A stretch of 64,000 nt of DNA from Novosphingobium terrae (GTDB taxonomy: Bacteria > Pseudomonadota > Alphaproteobacteria > Sphingomonadales > Sphingomonadaceae): positions 1,240,001 through 1,304,000 of the forward strand of contig NZ_JABVZR010000002.1 in assembly GCF_017163935.1 (NCBI RefSeq), read 5' to 3'. Shown here piece by piece: positions 7,577-16,319 of the stretch. Every line of letters starts with the position of its first letter. The stretch's first letter is position 1. The notes beneath the pieces are model-generated. The model was not told the DNA's origin. It was given only the letters and a program-made list of their open reading frames with translations, and ran no database searches. The position numbers and the translations under genes were made by a program.

Positions 7577-8977
7577 TTGAAGGATCAGGTCAACCGCAAG
7601 GCGCTGGCGCTGCTCGTGGCGGGCACGTTTTTCATGGAAAACCTCGATGCCACGGTGATCACCCCGGCGGTGCCCGCTATGGCGAAAAGCTTCGGCACCG
7701 CGCCGGTCGATCTTTCGACCGGGGTTTCGGCCTATATGCTGGCGCTGGGGGTGTTTATCCCGGTCAGCGGCTGGGCGGCAGAGCGTTTTGGCGCGCGGCG
7801 GATCTTCTCGCTGGCCATCCTGATCTTCACCCTGACCTCGGTGCTGTGCGGCGCGGCGCAGAACCTGCCCGAATTCGTCGCGGCGCGGATTGTGCAGGGG
7901 CTGGGCGGGGCGATGATGGTTCCCGTTGGGCGCCTTGTGGTGCTGAAGGAAACGCCCAAGGAGGGGCTGGTCAGGGCCATCGCCGTGCTGACCTGGCCCG
8001 CGCTGGTGGCGCCGGTGCTGGGGCCGCCTTTCGGCGGGCTGATCGTCGACCATGGCGACTGGCGCTGGATTTTCTGGCTCAACCTGCCGCTGGGCGTGAT
8101 GGCGCTGCTGGGCGCGCTGCGGCTGGTGCCCGCGCATCAGCCCTCGCAGCGCAGCTTCGACTGGCCGGGCTTCCTGCTGATGGGCGGCGCGCTGTTCTTC
8201 CTGATGCTGGTGACGGAAATCCTTGCCCGCCCCCATCCCGCGCTGCTGGCTGCAGCGGGTGCTCTGGCGGCGGGGCTGGCGCTGCTGGTGCCGGGCGTGC
8301 GGCACCTCAAACGCACAGAACACCCGATGCTGAGCCTTGCCGCCATGGACAAGCCGAGCTTTGCCGTGGTGGTCTGGGGCGGATCGCTGTTCCGCATGGG
8401 CGTCAGCGCGGTGCCCTTTCTGCTGCCGGTGATGTTCCAGATCGGCTTTGGCTACACCTCGTTCCAGTCGGGCAGCCTGCTGATGGCGGTCTTTGCGGGC
8501 AATCTGATGATGAAGCCTTTCACCACCGCCGTGATGAAGCGCTTCGGTATGCGGCGCGTGCTGATCGTCAATGGCGCGCTCAATGCCTCGTCCATCGCCG
8601 CCTGCGCGCTCTTCGCCCTGAGCATGCCGCTGTGGCTGACCTGCGCGATCCTGTTTGTCGGCGGCATGACGCGATCGATGCAGTTCACCGCGCTCAACAC
8701 CATCGCCTTTGCCGATATTCCGGGTGCGGGCATGGCGGATGCCAACACGCTGTTCTCCACCGCCTTTCAGCTGGCGATGGGCATGGGCGTGTCGCTGGGC
8801 GCGGTGGCCTGGCAGATCGGCAATGTCTGGGCCCAAAGCTGGCAGGGTGGCGCAGACGCCGCCACGCCCTTCCGCATCGCCTTCCTGCTGGTGGCGGCGG
8901 TCTCGGCCATCGGCCTGCTCGACAGTTTCAAACTGGCGCGGGATGCGGGCAGCAGCGTGCTACGCGCCCGGGCCTAG
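7577..8977 (+). CDS. MFS transporter, DHA2 (EmrB/QacA) drug:H+ antiporter family
   Basis: A 466-residue inner-membrane protein with about 14 hydrophobic segments. The first-helix signature LDATVITPAVPAMAKSF is the DHA2-specific motif D1, and the loop-2/3 motif A-like segment (RFGARRIFSL) is present. It should export a drug or toxic metabolite in exchange for protons. The start codon is TTG at 7577, with AAGGAG six bases upstream; no better ATG exists. It lies ten bases after the DsbA-like gene and no membrane-fusion partner (EmrA) is in the window. The stop codon TAG is formed by the first bases of a REP-like hairpin element. Confidence 0.9.
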   Translation: MKDQVNRKALALLVAGTFFMENLDATVITPAVPAMAKSFGTAPVDLSTGVSAYMLALGVFIPVSGWAAERFGARRIFSLAILIFTLTSVLCGAAQNLPEFVAARIVQGLGGAMMVPVGRLVVLKETPKEGLVRAIAVLTWPALVAPVLGPPFGGLIVDHGDWRWIFWLNLPLGVMALLGALRLVPAHQPSQRSFDWPGFLLMGGALFFLMLVTEILARPHPALLAAAGALAAGLALLVPGVRHLKRTEHPMLSLAAMDKPSFAVVVWGGSLFRMGVSAVPFLLPVMFQIGFGYTSFQSGSLLMAVFAGNLMMKPFTTAVMKRFGMRRVLIVNGALNASSIAACALFALSMPLWLTCAILFVGGMTRSMQFTALNTIAFADIPGAGMADANTLFSTAFQLAMGMGVSLGAVAWQIGNVWAQSWQGGADAATPFRIAFLLVAAVSAIGLLDSFKLARDAGSSVLRARA

Positions 8978-9052
8978 AGCATGCTCTATGTTTTTGTTGT
9001 CGCATCGTTTTAAGCGAAAAACCGGTTCCTGCTTTTTCGCACGATGCTCTAG
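8974..9052. repeat. REP-like palindromic element, copy 1, between convergent genes
   Basis: A 79-base element with CTAGAGCAT at the left end and the inverse ATGCTCTAG at the right end. Inside, GCATCG (9002-9007) pairs with CGATGC (9042-9047) and GCGAAAAA (9014-9021) pairs with TTTTTCGC (9033-9040) around a CCGGTTCCTG loop. The left end is itself palindromic (AGAGCATGCTCT). A second, diverged copy is at 20969-21010. It sits exactly between convergent genes and both use its terminal TAG as stop codon. It probably acts as a bidirectional terminator or a REP/BIME-type repeat. Confidence 0.75.
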
Positions 9053-10224
9053 GCCTCCGGCATCACCCGCCGCATAAAGGCATCGAACAGCGGCACGGTG
9101 AAGGCCGTGTCGCCATGGGCCGGGCTGTAGAGCATGCCCTTGGTGATCAGGCTGTTGCGCGTGGGCGCCACGCTGGAGACCTTCACCCCCAGCGCCTCGG
9201 CTATATCGCCCGAGCGGTGCGGCCCCGCGCCAAGGCTGGCCATGGCCCGCAGATAGCGCTTTTCCGCAGGCGTCAGCCGGTCGAAGCGGACGCGGAAGAA
9301 GCTGGCATCCAGCTCGGCCAGAGCGCTGCGGGTGGCCAGCTCGACATGGTCAACCGTGATCGGCGAGGCTTCGGCAGTGTCCCAGCTGTGCTTGCCCCAT
9401 TCCTGAAGGAAATAGGGGTAGCCCCGGGTCTGTTCGAACACCGCATCCAGCGCTGCCGGTTCGATGGCTTCGTCCTCGCGCTCGATGGGGATGCGGATGG
9501 CGGTTCTGGCCGCCTCGGCATCCAGCGGATCGACCTGAATGAATTCGAACAATCGCTCGGCATAGGATTTGGCGCGGCCCATCTGCCCCAGCAATTGCGG
9601 CAGGCCCGCCGCCAGCATGGTGACGGGAAGCTGCTTCTGATTGGCCCGGTGCAGCGCGCTGATCAGCGCGGCCAGCTGCTCCTCGGGCACATATTGCAGC
9701 TCGTCGATCACCAGCACGATGGCGCTGCCGCGTTCACGCGCCGCCTCGCCGATGGCCACCATCAGATCGGCCAGATCGCTGTCCAGATCGCCGCTGTCGG
9801 CCAGCCCCGGCTCGGGCTTGAAATCCAGCGCCACCTCCAGATCGGTGTATTTGACCTTGAGCTTGGCGAAGCCCGCCAGCGCGCGCAGCGCCCGGCTGAC
9901 CCCGGCGCTGGCCTGCTTCAGCCGGTCCAGCCGCAGCAGCGCGGCGCGCAGCGAAGGCACCAGAATGCCGGGCAGCGAGCGGTTCTCCGGCGCCTCGATG
10001 GCCACGATGGTAAAGCCGTCGCCCTCCGCCGCATCGCGCATGCGCGAGAGCAGCACGGTCTTGCCCACGCCGCGCAGACCGTAGAGAATGCTGGGCCGCG
10101 CCGCCTTGCCCGCGCGTATGCGATCCAGCGCGACGGCATTGCGTTCCAGCAGATCCTCACGGCCCGCGAGTTCGGGCGGCGGTGTCCCTGCACCGGGAGC
10201 GAAGGGGTTGCGACGGGCATCCAT
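9049..10224 (-). CDS. AAA+ ATPase with C-terminal winged helix (Orc1/Cdc6-like architecture)
   Basis: A 391-residue ATPase. It begins RNPFAPG...PPELAGREDLLE, the entry to an AAA+ domain. Walker A is GLRGVGKT (near residue 50), Walker B is IVLVIDELQ (near residue 150), and sensor-type and lid helices follow. The last 75 residues (LTPAEKRYLRAMASLG...SGDIAEALGV...) form a winged helix-turn-helix. This order is that of the Orc1/Cdc6-like and related 'ATP-binding protein' families, which occur singly in many bacteria with unknown role. The start at 10224 (MDARRNP) is chosen because the homology begins there. It is divergent from a secreted protein gene across a symmetric repeat that its winged helix could bind. 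Confidence 0.8.
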   Translation of the reverse strand: MDARRNPFAPGAGTPPPELAGREDLLERNAVALDRIRAGKAARPSILYGLRGVGKTVLLSRMRDAAEGDGFTIVAIEAPENRSLPGILVPSLRAALLRLDRLKQASAGVSRALRALAGFAKLKVKYTDLEVALDFKPEPGLADSGDLDSDLADLMVAIGEAARERGSAIVLVIDELQYVPEEQLAALISALHRANQKQLPVTMLAAGLPQLLGQMGRAKSYAERLFEFIQVDPLDAEAARTAIRIPIEREDEAIEPAALDAVFEQTRGYPYFLQEWGKHSWDTAEASPITVDHVELATRSALAELDASFFRVRFDRLTPAEKRYLRAMASLGAGPHRSGDIAEALGVKVSSVAPTRNSLITKGMLYSPAHGDTAFTVPLFDAFMRRVMPEA

Positions 10225-10225
10225 A

Positions 10226-10274
10226 GCAAGTTTATGCCAGTTTATCGAATTTCTGTAAACCGCACTAAACTTGC
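10226..10274. promoter_or_regulatory. symmetric double-dyad operator-like site
   Basis: Two GTTTA half-sites (10230-10234, 10240-10244) face two TAAAC half-sites (10256-10260, 10266-10270). All are on a strict 10-base period and centred on 10250. The outermost arms extend to GCAAGTTTA / TAAACTTGC. The site begins two bases upstream of the ATPase start codon and lies in the promoter region shared with the divergent secreted-protein gene. The geometry places four half-sites on one DNA face, as for a cooperative dimer-of-dimers. The sequence is seen; function is inferred. Confidence 0.6.
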
Positions 10275-10366
10275 TTGAAAGGCAGGTGGCCGCAGCTTGC
10301 CATCCATTCCAAATATGGCGATAAGTGCTTGATCCATATCGCCAGGCGACAGACTTGCCCCGAGAG

Positions 10367-11269
10367 ATGCCGATGATTCCCAAGCGCCTTGCCCCCGCTG
10401 CCCTGCTGCTTCTGGCCCTTTCCTGTGGCAGCGCGGCGGCACAGCCTGTGCCCTCGGCCTGCACCACGCTGGCGCAGGGCTTCCTCAAGGGGGCGATCAC
10501 CGATCCGGGGCAGGTGCATGCCACGGATCAGGGCTGCCAGTTCAGCAACATTCAGGTCAAGCTGAGCCGCTATCAAAGCTGGACGGTGGACCAGCTGACC
10601 ATCTCCGGCCTTGAAAACTGGGACCGCAAGGCCTCGCCGCTGCCGCCGCATCTGCTGGTGAGCGCCAGGGGCGTCCGCTTCGCACCGACGGTGGATGACT
10701 CCCATATGCGCTATCAGATGCGCCTTACGCAGCGCCCCTTCGATGCGCGGCTCGATGCCGGTTTCGATGCGGCCAGCCAGCAGTTGAGCATCCATGAACT
10801 GGCCATCGAAAGCCCGTGGATCGGCCATATCGGGCTGGGCATCGATGCTGTCTACCGTGTCGAGCAGGACAAGCATGCGGGCCATGAGCTGCCCGATCTG
10901 CCCGCCTTGCAGCTCTCCCACACAAGGCTGGTGCTGGACAACAAGACCCTGTTCGAGGGCATGCTGATGCCGGCGATCATCGCCTTCGTGCCTGCGGATC
11001 AGGACCCTGCCGTGGCCTTCCCGCGCTGGCAGAAGAAGACCGAGGCGCAATTGCGCGAGCTGCCCAACAGCCTGCTCGATCATGACAGCCGTGAGGCGCT
11101 GATCCGTTTTATCCGCGATTTTCCGCATCCCACCGGCCATTTCGCGGTGGATGTAAGCTTTGTTCACCCGATCAGCCCGGGGGCGATCAAGGCGGGGAAG
11201 GATCATGTGTCCTTCCTCAAGGATACGAAGATCAGCGTGGTCTATCAGCCTGTGCCCGCACAGCCATAG
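10367..11269 (+). CDS. secreted protein of unknown function
   Basis: A 300-residue protein with a clear signal peptide (RLAPAALLLLALSCGSAAA, cleavage near residue 25), so it should be periplasmic. The mature part has two cysteines (SACTTLA, QGCQFSN), a pattern of alternating polar and hydrophobic residues suggesting beta strands, and a charged helical region (FPRWQKKTEAQLRELPNSLL). It resembles a lipid- or membrane-interface beta protein (AsmA/DUF-type), but I do not recognise a family. ATG codons at 10367 and 10373 are both possible. It is divergent from the AAA+ ATPase gene and shares its promoter region. Confidence 0.65.
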   Translation: MPMIPKRLAPAALLLLALSCGSAAAQPVPSACTTLAQGFLKGAITDPGQVHATDQGCQFSNIQVKLSRYQSWTVDQLTISGLENWDRKASPLPPHLLVSARGVRFAPTVDDSHMRYQMRLTQRPFDARLDAGFDAASQQLSIHELAIESPWIGHIGLGIDAVYRVEQDKHAGHELPDLPALQLSHTRLVLDNKTLFEGMLMPAIIAFVPADQDPAVAFPRWQKKTEAQLRELPNSLLDHDSREALIRFIRDFPHPTGHFAVDVSFVHPISPGAIKAGKDHVSFLKDTKISVVYQPVPAQP

Positions 11270-11285
11270 CGGCCGCTTTGACCGA

Positions 11286-12047
11286 TCAGGCCAGAGCCCG
11301 CACCGCCAGAAACAGCACGGAGGGGCAGACCAGACAGCCGATCCCGGTGTGGAAGGTTGCCGTCAGCGCGCCATAGGGCACCAGCCGCTCATCGGTGGCG
11401 GCCAGGCCCCCGCTCACCCCGCTGACCGTGCCCATCAAGCCGCCGAAGACCATGGCGCTGCGCGGATTGTCCAGCCCGATCAGCCGGGCGACAAAGGGCG
11501 TGGCGATCATCACCAGCACCGCCTTGAAAACCCCCGTGGCGATCGACAGCGCGATCACCGGAGAGGACGCGCCCAGCGCCGCCCCCGTCACCGGGCCCAC
11601 GATATAGGTCACCGTTCCGGCGCCCAGTGTGGTCAGCGAGACGGCATCGCGATAGCCAAAGCCCCAGGCGATCCCCACGCCCAGCACGAAAGGCACCAGC
11701 GTGCCCAGCGCCAGCGCCATCACGCCGAGCCATCCGGCCTTGCGCGCCTCTGCCACATCGACCTCGAAAGCGGTGGCGACGATGGCGAAATCGCGCAGCA
11801 TCGCCCCGCCCAGCAGCGCCAGACCGCCAAACCCGGACACATCGGCCAGCCCCTTCTTGCCGCCGGTCAGTTCCCCGCCCAGCCATGCCAGCGCCAGCGC
11901 GCCCAGAATGGCGATGGCGCTGGCATGGATGCGCCCGCGCGTCAGCCCGCGCGAGATCAGCAGGGACACGCCCATGATCGCGCCCACCGCCACAAAGGCC
12001 AGGATCAGCGCCTGATCGCTGGCCAGCCGGTTCCAGATCTCAAGCAC
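11286..12047 (-). CDS. madM: malonate transporter, MadM subunit
   Basis: A 253-residue integral membrane protein, the length expected for MadM (about 254). The segments ASDQALILAFVAVGAIMGVS, LTRGRIHASAIAILGALALAWLGG and the glycine-rich FGGLALLGGAMLRDFAIV are family-characteristic. With MadL it forms a sodium-dependent malonate importer. The start is a GTG at 12047 overlapping the end of madL by eight bases (GTGCTTGA), so the two are translationally coupled. The location beside matR, matB and matA confirms malonate as substrate. The frame is open further upstream but only inside madL. Confidence 0.93.
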   Translation of the reverse strand: MLEIWNRLASDQALILAFVAVGAIMGVSLLISRGLTRGRIHASAIAILGALALAWLGGELTGGKKGLADVSGFGGLALLGGAMLRDFAIVATAFEVDVAEARKAGWLGVMALALGTLVPFVLGVGIAWGFGYRDAVSLTTLGAGTVTYIVGPVTGAALGASSPVIALSIATGVFKAVLVMIATPFVARLIGLDNPRSAMVFGGLMGTVSGVSGGLAATDERLVPYGALTATFHTGIGCLVCPSVLFLAVRALA

Positions 12048-12399
12048 GGCGCGCCAGCCTCCCCAACAGGCCGACCAGCGCAAAGCAGAGCGCCACCGCG
12101 CTGACCCCGGCCAGCACCACCATCGGCCCGCCGCTGAGCGCCGCGCGCACATTCTGCTGCGCCGCCATGGCCACCACGATGGGGATGTAGAGGAACGCCC
12201 AGAACTCCACGCCCAGCCGCACCTTCGGCTTCAGCAATCCCCGCCGCGCCAGCGCCTGTCGTGCCGCCAGCAACAGCAGCATCGCCAGACCCACTCCGCC
12301 GACATTGGCCTTCACATGCAGCAGCATGCCCAGCGCTTCTCCCAGCGCCACACCCAGCACCGTGCACAGCGCCAGCAGCGCTGTTCCGAATATCGGCAT
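12040..12399 (-). CDS. madL: malonate transporter, MadL subunit
   Basis: A 119-residue protein with four hydrophobic helices. Its N-terminus MPIFGTALLALCTVLGVALGE and the following VKANVGGVGLAMLLLL segment match the MadL family ('VKANVGGVGfAMllLi'). It pairs with MadM to import malonate. It follows the GntR-type regulator gene by 46 bases on the same strand and overlaps madM. The regulator, madL and madM may form one transcript, with the operator upstream of the regulator controlling all three. Confidence 0.93.
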   Translation of the reverse strand: MPIFGTALLALCTVLGVALGEALGMLLHVKANVGGVGLAMLLLLAARQALARRGLLKPKVRLGVEFWAFLYIPIVVAMAAQQNVRAALSGGPMVVLAGVSAVALCFALVGLLGRLARRA

Positions 12400-12444
12400 C
12401 GCTCATCCTCTCTTCTGGCCCCGCCTGTGGTCGGTGGCCGCGTT

Positions 12445-13131
12445 TTATGCGTTGGCGTCGCGCTCCTCGCGCATGGTGGCCACCAGCCGCTCCATCGCGC
12501 TGGAGGCGTTGAACATATGGGCGCGCATCTGCTTGGCGGCTTCCTCGCCATCGCCGCGCATGATCGCATCGAGCAGGGCGCCATGCTCCGCGCGGGAGCG
12601 TTCCGGGCGGCCATCCTCGCGCAATTGGGTGCGGCGGAAGGCGGCCATGCGGTCACGCAGTTCGGTGGCCTGCTGGGCGATGAAGCTGTTGTGCGTGCCC
12701 TCGTAAATGGCGCGGTGAAAGCGCCAGTTGAGCTGGTCATAGGCGTCGATATCGCCCGCCGCCACCATCGCCTCGGACTCCTCATGCAGGCGGCGCAACT
12801 GGCTGCGCTCGATGGGGTTCATGCGATAGGTGGCGAGGCGCACGCACATCGCCTCCATCTCGGCGGACATCTCGAACATGTCGACGATGCGCTCGGGCGT
12901 CATGGCGGCGACGATGGCGCCGCGCCGGGGCCGCATCTCGATCAGCCCGGCCGAGGCCAGCTGCCGGAACGCCTCACGCACCGGCGTGCGCGAGGCGCCG
13001 AAACGGTCACCGATCTGCTGTTCGTCCAGCGAGAGGCCGGGGGCGAGCAGGCCGGTGGTGATCTCGTCGGCCAGCGCGACACGGATGCGTTCGGAGAGGA
13101 GCAGGGTGCTGGGCGCACCGGCTTCGGTCAT
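12445..13131 (-). CDS. matR: GntR-family (FCD) regulator of malonate catabolism, MatR-like
   Basis: A 228-residue GntR/FadR-type repressor: N-terminal winged helix (SERIRVALADEITTGLLAPG...LGDRFGASRTPVREAFRQLA pattern) and a C-terminal all-helical FCD ligand domain (HRAIYEGTHN metal/ligand segment). It sits between the transporter genes and divergent matB, the arrangement of matR in rhizobial mat operons, and malonate is the expected ligand. The ATG at 13131 is chosen because the winged-helix domain starts about ten residues later; an in-frame ATG at 13179 would place the start inside the predicted operator. Confidence 0.88.
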   Translation of the reverse strand: MTEAGAPSTLLLSERIRVALADEITTGLLAPGLSLDEQQIGDRFGASRTPVREAFRQLASAGLIEMRPRRGAIVAAMTPERIVDMFEMSAEMEAMCVRLATYRMNPIERSQLRRLHEESEAMVAAGDIDAYDQLNWRFHRAIYEGTHNSFIAQQATELRDRMAAFRRTQLREDGRPERSRAEHGALLDAIMRGDGEEAAKQMRAHMFNASSAMERLVATMREERDANA

Positions 13132-13171
13132 GGGCAAGGCTCTCGCATGCAGTATTTTTCTCTGGACAGCT

Positions 13172-13185
13172 TCTTGCATACACCG
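13172..13185 (+). promoter_or_regulatory. candidate MatR operator upstream of matR/matB
   Basis: TCTTGCATACACCG lies in the 130-base gap between divergent matR and matB. It closely resembles the rhizobial MatR operator as I remember it (TCTTGTATACACGA), differing mainly by one C for T in the core. A related sequence is found in the upstream region of matA. The motif is seen; binding is inferred. Confidence 0.55.
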
Positions 13186-13260
13186 GAAACAGGATCAACC
13201 GCGCAGTGACGGGCGAGTGAGTCCATGCCTGCCGCGTGAACAGCATGGAGAGGAAGCCCG

Positions 13261-14787
13261 ATGCGGCAGGATATGTTTTCCCGGTTTCAGGCCCGCGCGG
13301 GTGAGGCTCCCGACGCGCCGTTCCTGATCCTGCCCGATGGCGCCGTGCTGACCTATGCCGCCGCGCTGGCGCGCAGCGGGCAGATCGCGGGGCTGTTCCG
13401 CGCCAAGGGCGTGCAGCCGGGCGACCGCATTGCGGTGCAGGTGGAGAAGAGCGCCACCGCATTGCTGACCTATCTGGCGGCCTTGCGCATCGGGGCGGTC
13501 TATCTGCCGCTCAACACCGGCTATACGTCCGGCGAATTGCGCTTTTTCCTGAGCGATGCCGAGCCTGCCCTGCTGATCCACCGCCCCGAGGATGACGCCG
13601 CCATGGCCGCCCTCTGCGCCGAAATCGGCGTGCCCGCGCGGCTGATGCTGGATGCCGGAGGCGGCGGAGACCTCTCCGATCTGGCCGATCAGCAGGCCGC
13701 CGATACGCCGGTCCATCGCGTGCAGGATGATGATCTGGCCGCCATCCTGTATACATCGGGCACCACAGGGCGCTCGAAGGGGGCGATGCTCAGTCAGGGC
13801 AATCTGGCCTCCAATGCGGAGACCTTGCGGGCATACTGGCATTATGCGCCAGAGGACCGCCTGCTGCATGCCCTGCCGATCTTTCACACGCACGGTCTGT
13901 TTGTGGCCACCAATGTCACCATCGCAGCGGGGGCGGCAATCATCCTGCTGCCCAAATTCGACGTAAAGGAGCTGGTGCGGCTGATGCCCCAAGCCACTGT
14001 GCTGATGGGCGTGCCCACCTTCTATTCGCGCCTGCTGGGCGAGCCCGGCTTCACCCGCGATCTGGCGAGCCATATGCGCCTGTTCGTCTCGGGCTCCGCG
14101 CCGCTTTCGGCAGAGGTTCACAAGGAATTTTCCGCGCTCACCGGCCATGCCATCCTTGAACGCTATGGCATGACCGAAACCAATATGAACACCTCCAACC
14201 CGTATGACGATGACCGCGTGCCGGGCAGCGTGGGCTTTCCCCTGCCGGGCGTGGAGCTGCGCATCACCGATCCGGAAACGGGAAAGGTGCTGCCTCAGGG
14301 CGAGGTCGGCGGGATCGAGGTGCGCGGGCCCAACGTCTTCAAGGGCTATTGGCGCCTGCCCGAAAAGACGGCGGAGGAACTGCGTGCCGACGGTTTCTTC
14401 ATCACCGGCGATCTGGGCGTGGTGGATGCGCGCGGCTATGTCTCCATCGTGGGGCGGGCCAAGGATCTCATCATCTGCGGCGGCTTCAACGTCTATCCCG
14501 CCGAGGTCGAGGCGCTGATCGACGCCATCCCCGGCGTTGCCGAAAGCGCGGTGATCGGCATCCCCCATCCCGATATGGGCGAGGGCGTGGTGGCCGTGGT
14601 CCAGTCGCGCAGCCCCGATCTGGATGAGGCGCAGGTGATCGCGGCTTTGTCTGGCGAATTGGCGCGGTTCAAGCAGCCGCGCCGGGTGGTCTTCGTGCCT
14701 GAATTGCCGCGCAACACCATGGGCAAGATCCAGAAGAAGCAGCTGCGCGAAACTTATGGCGACCTCTTCGCGAAAGCCGGGGCCTGA
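13261..14787 (+). CDS. matB: malonyl-CoA synthetase
   Basis: A 508-residue acyl-adenylating enzyme that joins malonate to CoA with ATP in the cytosol. The phosphate-binding loop YTSGTTGRSKGAML (residues about 163-176), the RYGMTE adenylate motif, the hinge segment GRAKDLIICGGFNVYP and the catalytic lysine segment PRNTMGKIQKKQL are all present. Its length and sequence style match MatB rather than longer acetyl-CoA synthetases. It is the first gene of a two-gene unit with the esterase; the overlap is TGATG. Together with MadLM and MatA it completes uptake, activation and decarboxylation of malonate. Confidence 0.93.
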   Translation: MRQDMFSRFQARAGEAPDAPFLILPDGAVLTYAAALARSGQIAGLFRAKGVQPGDRIAVQVEKSATALLTYLAALRIGAVYLPLNTGYTSGELRFFLSDAEPALLIHRPEDDAAMAALCAEIGVPARLMLDAGGGGDLSDLADQQAADTPVHRVQDDDLAAILYTSGTTGRSKGAMLSQGNLASNAETLRAYWHYAPEDRLLHALPIFHTHGLFVATNVTIAAGAAIILLPKFDVKELVRLMPQATVLMGVPTFYSRLLGEPGFTRDLASHMRLFVSGSAPLSAEVHKEFSALTGHAILERYGMTETNMNTSNPYDDDRVPGSVGFPLPGVELRITDPETGKVLPQGEVGGIEVRGPNVFKGYWRLPEKTAEELRADGFFITGDLGVVDARGYVSIVGRAKDLIICGGFNVYPAEVEALIDAIPGVAESAVIGIPHPDMGEGVVAVVQSRSPDLDEAQVIAALSGELARFKQPRRVVFVPELPRNTMGKIQKKQLRETYGDLFAKAGA

Positions 14788-16310
14788 TGATCGACCGCCG
14801 GGGCACGCTGGCGCTGCTGGGCGCGGCGCCGCTTTTCTCCGCTGCGCCCACACTGGCCACGCCCGCCCGTGCCGATCCGCAGGCGCTGACCATCGCCACC
14901 ACCCTTGGCCGGGTGCAAGGGGCAGCGCAGGGCGATATTCGCCTTTTCACCGGCATCCCTTTTGGCCGCGCCGCGCGCTTTGCCGCGCCCCGGCCTGCCC
15001 CGCGCTGGCAGGGCGTGCTGGCCGCCACCGAACCCGCCCATGTCGCGCCCCAGTCGGCCAATCCATCGATGACGGGCACGATGTCGGAAGACTGCCTGCA
15101 ACTCAACATCTGGGCGCCATCGACGCCGGGCCCGCATCCCGTGCTGGTCTATATCCATGGCGGCGGCAATGAAGGCGGCTGGAGCGGCGAGGCGCCCACC
15201 GCAGGCGACCGCTTTGCCCGCGATGGCGTGGTCTGCGTCACGGTGAATTATCGGCTGGGCGCGCTGGGCTTTCTGGAAACGGGCGCCTTGCTGGGCCCGG
15301 CCTATCGCGGCAGCGGCAACAATGGCCTGCGCGATCAGCTGCTCGCCCTGCGCTGGGTGCAGGCCAACATCGCGGCTTTCGGCGGCGATCCGCGCCGTGT
15401 GACCATCGCGGGGGAGTCGGCAGGGGGCAAGAATGTCGGCTCGCTGATGGGTCTTCCGGCGGCCGACGGGCTCTATGCGCAGGCCGCGATGTTCAGCGGC
15501 GGCGGAGAGACCGTCCACACCATGGCGGAGGCCGAGGCTTTTGCCCGGGTCTATGCCGAAAAGCTGGGTGGCCAGAACCGCCTGCTGACCGCTTCCATGG
15601 CGGAGATTCTGGCGGCTCAGCATCAGGCCCGCACAAGCTGGCCGCGCAATTTTCCCTTTCGCCCGGTGGTCGATGGCGCGCTGATGCCGATGGTGCCGCT
15701 GGAGCGGATGCGCTCGGGCAAAGCACCGGGCGTGCCGTTGCTCATCGGCAGCAATGCCGATGAGGGGCGGATGTTCCTGCCCGCCGACCGCGCCGATCAG
15801 CCGCTGTCGCCTCAGGCCATCTCCAACGCCGCGATGGCGCAGATCGCCGATCTGGACCGAGGCTATGCTCAGGCCTTTCCCGATCTGTCAGCCGCGCAGC
15901 GGCACTGGCGCCTGCTGACCGCCGAGGAATATGGCATGCCCTGCCTGCGCATCGCTCTGGCCCATGCGGGGCGCGGGGCCAGCGTGTTCCGTTATCGCCT
16001 GACCTATCCGGCGCCCGGCGGTCCTTTCAAAGGATACACGCCCCATGTGCTGGATGTGCCCTTCACCTTCGACCATGTGACGGTGCCCGCCTTCGCCCGG
16101 TTTTTCGGCACAAGCGCGGCGGATCAGCCCATGGCCGACCGCATGCATGCCGCCATGGTCTCCTTCGTGGCGCAAGGGCGCCCGGTGGCGGCGGGCCTGC
16201 CGGATTGGGGGCGCTTCGATACGGCGGGGCGGGCGACCATGGTGCTCGATCACCAGAGCGCGCTGGTCGCCGATCCCGACCGGGCCGAAAGGCTGCTCTG
16301 GGGCCTTTAG
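14787..16310 (+). CDS. type-B carboxylesterase, secreted, coupled to matB
   Basis: A 507-residue alpha/beta hydrolase of the carboxylesterase/cholinesterase family. The nucleophile elbow GESAGG is near residue 211, the oxyanion loop is YIHGGGNEGGW, the acid is probably in SNADEGRMF and the histidine in PHVLDVPF. An N-terminal signal-like stretch (RRGTLALLGAAPLFSAAPTLA, twin arginine) predicts periplasmic export. The start codon overlaps the matB stop (TGATG), so it is tightly coupled to malonate activation. A reasonable inference is that it releases malonate from malonate esters such as malonylated plant glycosides. Its actual substrate is unknown. Confidence 0.88.
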   Translation: MIDRRGTLALLGAAPLFSAAPTLATPARADPQALTIATTLGRVQGAAQGDIRLFTGIPFGRAARFAAPRPAPRWQGVLAATEPAHVAPQSANPSMTGTMSEDCLQLNIWAPSTPGPHPVLVYIHGGGNEGGWSGEAPTAGDRFARDGVVCVTVNYRLGALGFLETGALLGPAYRGSGNNGLRDQLLALRWVQANIAAFGGDPRRVTIAGESAGGKNVGSLMGLPAADGLYAQAAMFSGGGETVHTMAEAEAFARVYAEKLGGQNRLLTASMAEILAAQHQARTSWPRNFPFRPVVDGALMPMVPLERMRSGKAPGVPLLIGSNADEGRMFLPADRADQPLSPQAISNAAMAQIADLDRGYAQAFPDLSAAQRHWRLLTAEEYGMPCLRIALAHAGRGASVFRYRLTYPAPGGPFKGYTPHVLDVPFTFDHVTVPAFARFFGTSAADQPMADRMHAAMVSFVAQGRPVAAGLPDWGRFDTAGRATMVLDHQSALVADPDRAERLLWGL

Positions 16311-16319
16311 GCCTGCTCC

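Noticed and set aside
7846..10278. 810-codon plus-strand frame covering the MFS gene, the repeat and the ATPase gene
   Set aside because: It spans two convergent supported genes and a hairpin; no domain is seen.
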